Assembly: GCF_009905375.1 (NCBI RefSeq)
Contig: NC_133647.1
Location: forward strand, 171,536,790 to 171,600,789
Direction of reading: 5' to 3'
Origin: Apium graveolens
Lineage: Eukaryota; Streptophyta; Magnoliopsida; Apiales; Apiaceae
Length of the DNA: 64,000 bases
Below are positions 34,431 through 45,083 of the stretch, one piece after another. The notes under the pieces are model-generated. The model was given only the letters and a program-made list of their open reading frames with translations. It made no database searches and was not told where the DNA came from. The position numbers were made by a program, and so were the translations under genes. Position 1 is the stretch's first letter. The number at the start of each line of letters is the position of its first letter.

Positions 34431-34525
34431 ATCCCTGCCTCCGAATCTCTATCCATTACGGGATAATACCACCAATTTTCGTGTTCCTACCTCCACCAAC
34501 TTGATGCATCAAGATTTCAAGAGCA

Positions 34526-34715
34526 GCTCAGATACCATATGTGACAACTCGGGTTAAATCCTGAGCCTTTTTAAAAACCGGGTCAAGTTCTGATTCCGAG
34601 TCTGAAATAAGCCGAAGCCTACTTTCCTAAATGCAACTAACTTGGGTAAACAACAAGCTCACCACAGACCCCCAAAAGATCATGATTTATTGGTGCACAT
34701 AGTAGTAGTACTTTT
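34526..34715 (-). repeat. Element E, primer-binding site and right (5') LTR, cut by B
   Basis: On the - strand the LTR ends at 34540 (TGTGACAACTCGG on +). After two bases, TGGTATCTGAGC (34537-34526) is one base off the initiator-tRNA primer site used by plant LTR elements. The LTR continues to 34715, is interrupted by Sirevirus B and resumes at 58285. With A removed, the internal part is only about 160 bp, so E looks like a TRIM or a strongly deleted element. Confidence 0.55.
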
Positions 34716-35144
34716 TGTTAGGCCCTTAATCAACTTTAGAAGGGGGTGAATACAGTTAATACAATCAATTCGACAAAGCTTCAACAATTTTTATATTAAC
34801 AGATAAAAACTTATTACAAATGTACTCTCTCGAAAGGATGAACAAATATTTTTGAGAGCTGCTAGGTTATGCGAAAGATATAACAATGTTCGCAATGCTT
34901 ATAGCATGAACCTAATCTGTGCTTTATATAGATCACAGCTACACAATGTATAAGGAATCCTATTATATTAACAACAAGGAAACCTAATACAATGCTTCTA
35001 AGATAAAGTCCTTCACTGCCCTGAGTTCCTGTTTCCTTTTCCTTATCGAAGATCAACTGATGTGACAAATTTTGATTTTGTCATCCATTGACATCATCAT
35101 CATTTGATATCATTATCCGTTGATATCATCAATTATATCGAACA
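34716..35144 (-). repeat. Sirevirus B 3' LTR
   Basis: 429 bp, partner of 57838-58279. Immediately followed on + by ATCTCCCCCAACTGG (35145-35159), the polypurine tract on the - strand. Confidence 0.92.
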
Positions 35145-35262
35145 ATCTCCCCCAACTGGTTCATGATGGTAATATGTACAAGTTCTAATTGATGATGTCA
35201 AAACTATCTAAATGCAGGAATCAAGTAAGCATATTCATTCTTGCTTCAGTGAATATCAGACT

Positions 35263-37190
35263 TTACTTTTCCTTAACTTGAGAAATGTCAGAGGTTAATT
35301 TCAATTTATCAGCCCAGTAAGCTCTATAAATCTTCCTTCCTTGGTGAGCTTGGCTAATTTCTTCTTCTTCACATATTTCTTCAGTATCATAAGCTTGTAC
35401 TACTGTATATATTAGATCTATCGGTATTTGAGATTTAGTTTCCTTAGACACTGATTTCTTCTTTGCAATAGCTTTGGATTTAGTCTTTGAAATCTTTGAC
35501 TTCTCTCTTATCTTCTCTTTTCCTTTAAGCTTCTTGTCAGCAGATAAATAACTTGTGATCTGAGAAATTTTTCATCTTCTTCCTGACTGATTTCCCTTAT
35601 AAATACACCTCTGGTTGGTCTGTTAGAAGGATCATATTTATAAAGTACTTGAGAAATAAAAGCAATATCATCATTTGCTGTCTTCATGGAATTTTTGAAG
35701 TCTTCCTCCATTTGCCTTAGCTGTTCAAGATCAAATCTGGGATTGTATCTTTCAAAGATTCTTCTACTCACCTCAGAGTCAAATGCTTGAATCTTTGAAT
35801 CCTTATAGAATAGAGTTGTCTTCCTTCCTTTTACTTTCAGAGTTCGAAGATATTGACTTGCTTCAGCACCAGCTTCTATCTCCAGAATACATTGGTCTTC
35901 ATTAGCAGCAGTTGTGACTTGTAAAATTTTTTGCACATTTGTTGTCAAAATCAAATCTTCTACTCTTCTTTCATTCCTCTTACTCTCTCCACCTTGTCTA
36001 GATTGAAATCTAGTGATTGATTTTGATGGACCACTAACTCCAACTAGCTCCTCTCCTTTTCTCCTTTCACTATCCTTCTATCCCCCCTTATTACCTCCAT
36101 CAGGATTTTCATCATCGGTATCTGTAATTGCTAGTTATTTGAATTTAGATTTAACAATTTTCTCCCCCTTTTTTGCATCATCACCAAGCAGTAGAGAAAG
36201 AATCAAATCCATTGAATTCTGTACTTCTGTAAGTTGATCAGACATTTGAACTTGTTTAGCTTCCAATCTAGTTTGACTGGCTTCAATTGCAGTTTGTATG
36301 GCAACTATTGGTGCAATTTATTTCTAAATTTCCTGATGAGTAGTCAGCTTTGAAGTAATCAATGATTCTTTGATCTGATTGATTTGAGAAGTAGTTTCTT
36401 CTTGAGCTGTATGTAATGATCTGACAACTAAAGTTGATGCTTTTAGATGATTCAACATATCAGGATTCGTAATCTTCCGTTCTGCTGTTTCCAGATGTGC
36501 AACAGCTTTTGTTCTGGAAATAAGATATGTATCATCTTTCCATTAAGCATTCCAGAGATTATCAAAATAATCCTTTTCTTTCTTAGCATCTAACTCTTTC
36601 ATTTTCTGTTGTCTCACATGCATAGCCATATCTTCAGGGAAGAAAAGATCATCCTTAGGATCTATAATAGCATTAGAAATATTAGCTTCTTCACCATTAT
36701 TAGATTCTTCAATAGCAACTGGATTTTACACTAATTGCTGAAATTCATCACCATCTTCAAAATGTATAATAGAATTATAAATTGGTGTAGTATGTGATCC
36801 AACAGCTTCAGAAGCTTCCGCACCATCAACAGTTAACTCCACATCTTCAAGAATTGTAGATAAATGAACTGGAGCTTCAAAATTCACTTCCAGGACCTTA
36901 GTTCATGTAGCATGCTGTGGTGATTCTGAAATTAATGAAAAATGGACTGTTGTGCTACTTCATCTTCAGCAACAACATGGATTATCTCAGGTGATGGAAA
37001 AGTAGAGTAAATGGACTGTTTTTCAACAAAAACAGGGATTGTCTCATGTGGTAGAATAGTAGAATGTATGGACTGCAAGAAAGTTTCAGTACTTAGATTT
37101 GCGGGGAGATTAACAGCACTTGCTACATCAGAATTTATTTGAAGTTCAACAGACTGTTGTTCATCATCTGTTTCTTTAGTACTCTGTGCA
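35263..37190 (-). pseudogene. Sirevirus B env-like remains, 3' part
   Basis: Broken frames on the - strand match the layout of the env-like ORF of A. The frame at 35508-35954 aligns in pattern with the A C-terminal part (a KYxP/KYDP segment and a long charged helix). The Lys-rich segment complementary to 36150-36175 matches the one near 23520-23540 in A. Stops and frame changes are frequent. The piece is cut at 37190 by solo LTR C and may continue from 40958. Confidence 0.6.
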
Positions 37191-40037
37191 TGTAATAACT
37201 CGAATTTTTGAGACCTTGTAAAAACGTTTAATGAATAGTAACCTTGACTGACGGGGAAAACTTTTTAGCCCACACTATGTTGTGCATGAGAAAATGAGTT
37301 TCGAAGTTGATATTATGATTATACGTACCAAGTGAGTGTATGTAAACACTATTAGTTTTCGAAGAAAACGAACTTTGAAAAACGACCATATTTACGAAGC
37401 ATCGAGGATTACGGGAATAACAATATAATTATGAATTTAAAACCCTACGGATTTATATCCAAGTACGATAATCCAAAACATAAGGATTAAATACGAAAGG
37501 ATTTACGTCGCGAACCGTTTACGAGAAATTATTACGAAAACGTTTAAGCGACCGAGCGAGCACGTAAACGATTAAATAAACGTAACGCACTAACTAACCA
37601 TGGTAGAAAAGTAACCATGGTTACTTTATCAAATAGTGAGCTAAGGTATAGGATGATCAACCAAGGGCTAGCAAATAGTAAGCTAAATAGCTAAGTTAAG
37701 TAGCTTAGCTTGTAAACTACAAAGGCTAGCTAGCTTTTGTCTAAGATTTGCCAACATAAATAAAATCCTAGGATATAAACTAGAGAATAAAAATCAATAC
37801 AAGATATCACTTTCATTATTCCAAGAAGCTCCCAAGAAGCAACACAAAAACACTCCTCCTCTCTCCCAACCTTCTTCATTCGGCCCTTTCTAAATAAACC
37901 AAGGAATCAATTTCAAATCTTCAATATCTAGCCATGGATAAATCCTACCATTAATTATCAAGCTTCATACCACCTAAACTAAGGTAAGATAAATTTTTGA
38001 GCTCTTTTTATCAAGGTTTGATGGGTGAAATAAATTCAAGAAAGATGATAGTGAATAGTATTAAATAATTACTTTTATTTTGTTTCTTCATTTTAATGGT
38101 TGTTTTAGGTTCCAAAAACCATACTAAGCACTCCCAAGACTTCACCATCATCAAGAACACATCCCAAGCTCTCAAAAAAGGTACAAATCTTTGACCCAAC
38201 CTTATTTAAGATTTAAGTTCAAGATTCTTTTAGAACATAGTTGTAAACCTAGTTTTGGTGGGAGTATTGTTCTAATCTTGATGTTTAGCTAAGTAGATTT
38301 AAGGTTTATTGTTGTTGCCTCAAGAACATGATGTTCTTGAGAGGAGTTAATGTGGTGATGATGATATGTTGATTGTTGATGATGATATCCGATCGTAACC
38401 GTAATCACGCTAAAACGAACAAAACGTAACTTTAAGTTTCTGCAGAAAGTCTCTAATATTTAAAATGTAGTTCCTTAAAAATAACCATTTATTATGATAG
38501 AAAATTTTATAAGGATCTTTTAGGTGCTTGAATCGCGTGATTCCGATTTATGGATCAAAAGTTATGGTCGGTTTACTAAAAGTGATTTACGCGACAAAAA
38601 CTGCTACGAATTACAAACTTTGAAAATAAAAAGGATCGACTTAAAAATATTCATAAATCATGAAATTTTTACAGAGAGTAGTAAATTGAGTTTCTTAACT
38701 TTCACAAAAGTTTCAAGTGAAAATAATAATTTTTCAATTTTATAAAAATACCGGAGTCGAGACCGTACTATTAGAAAACCGTAGAATCCATAAGCGGAGC
38801 CGACGATGACGATGAAAATGAAAACGGACTTAAGGTACTTCGGGAAAGAAAGCGACCGTAACATAAATAAGTACGTAAGGTAATAATAAGGATAAAATAT
38901 GTTGAGAGGATGCATAATAAGTAGCGCATGAGTGTGAGTCGCCGTAAATTAGAACGGGACCTAACAAAATGAATTTCTGTTTATGATTATAGATTTCCAA
39001 GCGGAACCTAGAGCATCCTTCACCTCGAGATACCCGGGAAAGTTTATGAACCCAACTCCATTTACTGTTGTGTTGTGAAAGGATTATTTTATTATCATTG
39101 CATAAATACCATGCTTGCCTTGATACTTAGTAATTGAGTTTTCATATAGTGTAGCGATGTTGTACGATAAGCATATATCATAAAATGTGTAACTCCGCTA
39201 TAAGCGTGACGTATAATTATAAGACCGAGAGTCGGTCGAGATTTCAAAATAAAAACCCGGGAATCATTCCGGTGATATTATAGGACAATTAAAAGTCCAT
39301 AGTAGTACGTTTTAAGAGATTCAACGTCCACTTACAAAACATTAAACACCTCGAACTTTTATTAAAATAATTTCCAAAGATCGTATTCCCTCAACTATAC
39401 TTTATCGTTCGAATAATAAATATTTATTTACTACTCATTTATTATGGGAGAAGTATTCTCTAGGGAATATTTATTTTAGACTCGATTAAATATTAAAGAT
39501 TATTAAATTACTTAAACATAAATTAGTTGAGGAATATTATTTCAAATATTCTTTTAAAGTATAATTATTCGAGGTTTAATTATATAATGATTAATATTTA
39601 ATTATTAATTATTTATTAAAGGATTTATTTATGATTTAAAAATCATAAAGCCTAATTTAAAATACTTTTGGATTTCCGGAAAATCATTCGAATAATTTCA
39701 GATCGTCGGAGAATATAATCTCGACTTATTTTAATCATTTTGATTATAGTTTCAAAAGAAACTCCCCCTTATATAACAAATATATTGACAACGGTCAACT
39801 CACATCCTTAGTACTTCCTCCGAAAATTCTCGGAAGTACATATATACGTACAAATCAAAGTGTACCTATCAACAAGCAATATGCTTGGGGAACAATATAA
39901 GTTCCAGATATATGATGGGATTCTTACAAGGACAAGGAGGGGTAGACTCCAGTACTTCATGGACTGAGGAGACTACCAATTTACTACCACATGAGAAGGT
40001 ATCTTATATACTGATAAACATGTAGAGTATGCGTACC

Positions 40038-40108
40038 TGAGAGGGATGGACGCAAAACCGTGTCTTGAAAGGGATAGACGCGAAGTGTGTAACTGAGAGG
40101 GATGGACA
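40038..40108. repeat. Short tandem repeat inside solo LTR C
   Basis: Three partial copies of a unit GAGAGGGATGGACGCA / GAAAGGGATAGACGCG / GAGAGGGATGGACACA, spaced about 30 bases. Confidence 0.75.
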
Positions 40109-40814
40109 CAGAAAAGGCCCGAATGTGGCCAGGGTGATTACCAATAATAAAAAGGGAATCGTCCATCTACATGTAGAAATGGTTACTATTTCCGTAGTAC
40201 GACTGATCATCGTATGCGGTGGCTCCAGTGAATGTCCTATTCTTCCAATTGAAATTATGATGCAATACCGTAACCCAAGCTGGGTTTAACATTAAGGTAT
40301 TTGAAGGATAATAATCCATTAAAGAATTGTTTTCATAAGAAGGTGTGTATCACCATGGAAAACTATTTTTGAATAAAACATAATTATCATATATGATGTT
40401 TTACTTGAGTTTATTATTCCGTCATTTCATACGGTACATTATTATATTGGGCATTATAGCTCACACTTATTTTCTTAAATTGACATAACACAACAGTGAA
40501 TCAAGATGCCTACCATGAGACACACAGCCAGGAAATGGGTAGGAAATGACCAGCTGTTCCATAGGTTGTTTGGTGCTGTACCATAGGTACACCGAATAAG
40601 CTGGATTGGTTTTGAGTTGTTTTTAGTCCGACTTATTTATAAGTATCACTTATGTAAGGTAATGAATAAGAAACAAATATTTGGCCGACGAACTAGCCTT
40701 ACTTAAAGGTTATTCCTCAGTAAGACTTAATTACTTTTGGGTTGTAATAATTATCACTTTGTGGTTTGATTTAATCTAGTAATGAATGGTTCGTTTCCAA
40801 GACAATAACCTGTA

Positions 40815-40832
40815 AGTGTGTGTGTGTGTGTA
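40815..40832. repeat. (GT)n microsatellite
   Basis: About nine GT units near the right end of solo LTR C. Confidence 0.85.
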
Positions 40833-40957
40833 TGATAAGTGTGGGGTCGTAAAGTGTGAGTATTTATATATTATGATGCGAGGTATGTGGTTTATAGTGG
40901 TTGGGATGGAGGGGCCTCCGAGATCCCTGACCCCGGATGTTGGGGCGCCACAGTGCA

Positions 40958-42208
40958 CCTGCAATCATATAGCAAGCAAAACTTAATATCTCTATTCTTT
41001 TAAAGTAGTCTCACTACTCCTCACACCACACATCTCATGACTTTTAATAGTCAGAGCTTCCTCACAAGGATTACTAAATCCTATCTCTCATCTACCTCTC
41101 CTTTTTCTAGGAAGGATCCTACCTCTCTTTAATTCTGTTTTCCTCTCAATCTTTTCACACATCTCACAGAAAAAGCTTAGAAAGATTGTCCTACATAAAT
41201 AAGAGGTGGCTAAAGAAGGGTGATCTTTGGTCATATAACTAGAGGTAGTCCTTAAATAAGGTCTAGAAATAATCACACCAATAGGATTTATATCATGAGA
41301 AAATAAATGCTGAAAAGACTAAATGAGTATTTAGAATAAATACTGATAAAGTGATAACAATATTTATACCTTGTGAATCAGAAGTCACAATTAAACTCAC
41401 AGTTGACACTGTGGTTATGACAGTTGTTGTTCATCAATAATGAGAACTTCCATTTGAATTGGAGAGGATTTGATCAGGTTACTATCATGTACCATGATCT
41501 CAAACCTTGTTCTTCTTACAAAGAACTAACACTCGAATGTGTTTATTGAAAGCTATCAGAGAGTCTTCAGTAAAAACTGATGAAACCTCTGTGTCTTTAT
41601 TAGTATCATTAAGATATACCTCATCAAGTAGTCTCTAACCAACTAAATGTTATTTCTTAGTGGTCAGCATAATTCAAGAGTGATGTCATTTGATTTTTGG
41701 CAATATTTGAGAAATGGATTCAAGTATTTCAGTTGTAAAAAGAAATTTAAGATATAAGATTTATGATATTGAGATTGAGTGTGGACAACTTTCTTGGTGA
41801 GAAAAAGAAAGTTTCAAAGACTTTGGATAGAATGCAACACTCAAAGATTATAATTCTTGTGAACTCAGAATTAAATCTTTCATAAATTTCTTCTGTTACA
41901 TCAGTTATTTCTTGTAATGTGCTCAATCTGTACTGTAGTGAACATATGAACTCAAACAGAGATTAGTTTCTTCACATGCACTATTAAAAACATTTGAAAT
42001 TAAGCACGCAGTACTGATTTGAACATGACAATTAAAAGCATTCACACAAACAAGACAATAAACATTTAGTTAAATAAGAGAGCAAAAGAAGACTAAAGAT
42101 TTTTATTAATTAGGAAGAAGATGAATTCAAAGTAGAATCATAAAAATAGTCCTAACACAAGCTAGAAACTATTCCTAGAAACTATCCCATCTTCAAATTC
42201 TTCAAAAC
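40958..42208 (-). pseudogene. Sirevirus B env-like N-terminal region, heavily decayed
   Basis: By position this lies between the small ORF and the C-insertion, where A has its promoter, leader and env-like N-terminus. I see no frame longer than about 60 codons and cannot align it by eye with confidence. Assignment is by synteny with A. Confidence 0.35.
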
Positions 42209-42559
42209 TTATTGCTTCTTCATGTCTCGGTGGTGATAAATTCCCGAGATAGTCTTTGCAAGAGAGATTATGTTCTCTTGCAGCTCAAGAGCTTCAAGTC
42301 TTCGCTGCTCAGCCTCTTTTGCTAAGCGCTCTTCCTCAAGAACGGTTTTTATCTGAAAGAACTGAAGATCTATTTGTTGATCACTTGACAAATCCTCATA
42401 GACTGATGATGGAACACCATGATGACTAAATATTTGATTGTTAATCTTGACTCTACGTTCCCAAAGGTCATAATAGACACGACCCTTATCGAGCTTGAAA
42501 GCAGGATAGTAAGTTCCAACAATAGTACGAGTGCAAAACAGGTGTTGAGCCATTAACAT
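42209..42559 (-). CDS. Small accessory ORF of Sirevirus B (116 aa)
   Basis: ATG at 42557-42559; a second ATG two codons later may be used. It has an aromatic middle, a VPSSVYEDL segment, then a charged helix with EEERL, RRLEAL and QENIISLA, ending in a basic tail. This matches the pattern of the A homologue at 26423-26692. It is open although RT, gag and env-like frames of B are wrecked. No known domain recognised. Confidence 0.6.
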   Translation of the reverse strand: MLMAQHLFCTRTIVGTYYPAFKLDKGRVYYDLWERRVKINNQIFSHHGVPSSVYEDLSSDQQIDLQFFQIKTVLEEERLAKEAEQRRLEALELQENIISLAKTISGIYHHRDMKKQ

Positions 42560-42652
42560 GTGAGAAGATGATGAGTTGTGTTTTTAAGAAGACTTGAAAT
42601 TTGAGTGTTTGAAGTGACAAAGCAGTGAGAAGTTTTGAAAGTGGAGGGTTTG

Positions 42653-42662
42653 AATTTATAGC
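42653..42662 (-). promoter_or_regulatory. TATA box before the small ORF of B
   Basis: GCTATAAATTC on the - strand, about 95-100 bases before the ATG, followed by a C/A/T-rich leader without an upstream ATG. Counterpart of 26769-26776. Confidence 0.5.
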
Positions 42663-43261
42663 AGAGGAGATAGAAACTGAAAAGACACTTTGATTAACCA
42701 TGTAATAATTAATCATAATATGTATACACAATTACGCGTATCTAGGTAAACAAAAAGTAATCTCTCTCTTCAGATTCCTATTCCCTATATAAGTACTCAA
42801 GTATTACTAGATACTTACATTAGTAGCTAACCCATTTAAGCAATTAAAAGATATTCCACTAACTCACTATTTAATTAAAATTACTATATGTATTTATTTT
42901 GAATAAATTCAAAATAATCAATGAAACATAATAGTCAATCAAGATTTGACCATTATCAGTATTTTGATCACTACTATCAGGATTTATCAGTCAAAACTAG
43001 TTTGACCAATATCAGAATTTATCAACTACTGACATAATCTATTAGTCAAAGCAAGTTTAACTAATAATAGGAGATATGCACATAATCAATAGTTTAACAT
43101 GCAGTTTTCAGATAGGATTCATAGAAGATAATTGCATGTTATCATGACATCAACATTTAGCACAATAATCAGTATCTAACAATTAATGACACATAATAAG
43201 ATACCTTGCTCCAATAATATCAGCAATCTTAATTATCAGAGTTTGAGAATTATCCTGATAT
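42663..43261 (-). other. Sirevirus B spacer between RNase H and small ORF
   Basis: Non-coding, AT-rich. Contains ATCAGGATTTATCAG and ATCAGAATTTATC words like those in the equivalent spacer of A (about 42956-43030, 43236). Confidence 0.5.
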
Positions 43262-44867
43262 AATTCCCAATTCATTCCCCAATATTGTAAAAGTAGCTTC
43301 ACAGAGAGACTTGGTGAATATATCTGCTACTTGCTGATCTGTTGGAACAAAGACCAATTTCACTGTACCTGCTTCCACATTTTCTTTATAAAATGGTACC
43401 TGATGCTGATGTGTTTAGTCATTGAGTGCTGCACTGGATTTCATGTCATTGCAATAGCACTTTGATTATCACAATATATAGGAATAGAAGAATAGTATAA
43501 CCCATAATCCAGTAGTTAATTCTTCATCCATAGAATCTGAGCACAACAGCTTCCTATAGAAATATATTATGCTTCTGCAGTTGATGTGGAAATTGACTTT
43601 TGTTTGTTGCTATACCAAGAAACCAATCTGCCACCTAGAAATTGGCAGCTTCCAGAAGTGCTTTTCCTATATATTTTGCATCCTGCAAAATCTGCATCTG
43701 AATATCCAACTAATTTAAAGTCTGAATCTCTAGGATACCATAATCACAGATTCATGGTGCCTTTGAGATACTTAAAAATTCTCTTCACAACTAATAGATG
43801 AGGTTCTCTAGGATCTTCTTGGAACCTTGCACAGAGACATGTAGCATACATGATATCAGGTCTACTAGCAGTCAGATATAGGAGTGAGCCAATCATACCT
43901 CTTTAGTTAGTTATATCTACTGAAGAACCAGTATTTAAATCTAACTTGGTTGTAGTGGCCATGGGAATTTATGCAGTTAGGCAGTCTTGCATCTCAAATC
44001 TTTTGAGTAGATTTCTAGTGTATTTGGATTAATTTATGAAGATTCCTTCATCAATCTGTTTAACTTGTAAACCCATAAAATAACTCAATTCTCCCATCAT
44101 ACTCATTTGATACCTGGACTGCATTAGCTTTGCAAATCTCTCACAGAGTTTATCATTAGTAGATCCAAAAATGATATCATCAACATATATATGTACTATC
44201 AACAAGTCCTTACCACGATATTTATAAAAGAGATTTTTATCAATTGTACCTCTTGTGAGGCCACTTTCTAGTCGAAATAGAGCAAGTGTTTCATACTAGG
44301 CCCTTGGAGTTTGCTACAGTCCATAGAGTGCTTTATCTAGTAAGTAGACATGATCTGGATATTTTGGATCAATGAACCCTGGAGGCTGTTCAACATAAAC
44401 TTCCTCTTCAAGTTCTCCATTAAAAAATGCACTATTCACATCCATTTAAAACACCTTAATCTTTTTGTGAGCAACATAGGCAAGAAAGATTCTAATTGCC
44501 TCAAGTCTTACAACCAGAGCAAATGTCTCATCATAATCAATGCCTCCTTGTTTTGAATAACCCTTTGCAACCAGTCTTGCTTTATTCCTTGTAACAATGC
44601 CCTCACTGTCAGTTTTGTTTCGGAACACCCACTTTGTGCCTACTACAAATCTGTTCTTTGGTCTTGGCATAAGAGTCCATACTTTGTTCCTTACAAATTT
44701 ATTGAGCTCCTCTTACATTGTTGTGACCCATTTAGCATCTTGCAGAGCTTCTTCAACCTTCTTGGGTTTAGTTTGAGATAGAAAAAAATGGTAGAGACAT
44801 ACATTCTGAGTGGCTTTTCTTGTTCTCATACCACTATTAGGGTTTCCAATGATTAAGTCAGGTGTGT
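43262..44867 (-). pseudogene. Sirevirus B reverse transcriptase and RNase H, decayed
   Basis: Runs parallel to 28126-29770 of A. The clearest part is 44446-44670 ([32 protein letters not shown]); further fragments continue to the RNase H end near 43262, with many stops and frameshifts. The RT start reads DTPDLIIGN at about 44860 and is fused directly to gag sequence at about 44867. Confidence 0.8.
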
Positions 44868-45083
44868 CCCTTGAGTCAAAGTGCTTATATTCTTGAGTAA
44901 GTACTGTCCTCCTGTTCTTCTTGATAGCAATTGTACCTTGAAACTTTACTTCTAAAGCATCCCATATCTCTTTTGTTGTCTTACATCCAATAACTCTATT
45001 GGACATAACACTATCAAGACTGCTATGCAGGATGTGTCTGACCTTAGTATTCTTCATGATATATGAGAGATCTTCAGGGGTAT
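44868..45083 (-). pseudogene. Sirevirus B gag fragment fused to RT
   Basis: The - strand frame reads HILHSSLDSVMSNRV, then KEIWDALEVKFQGT, then LTQEYKHFDSR, and passes at once into RT sequence. Relative to A, the rest of gag, protease and integrase (about 3.6 kb) are missing. The gag start continues on the far side of gypsy D. Confidence 0.8.

Larger units (their letters stand above)
37191..40952 (+). mobile_element. Element C: solo LTR, probably Ty3-gypsy (Tekay-like)
   Basis: Begins TGTAATAACTCG and ends GGGGCGCCACA. The flanks are GTGCA (37186-37190) and GTGCA (40953-40957). In 3,762 bp there is no gag or pol sequence and no internal LTR pair, so a solo LTR left by LTR-LTR recombination is the simplest reading. 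The TGTAATA start resembles the LTR start of gypsy D. No gene is supported in it. Confidence 0.8.

Noticed and set aside
40815..40832. GT repeat as a possible Z-DNA or regulatory site
   Set aside because: Short, ordinary microsatellite within a solo LTR.
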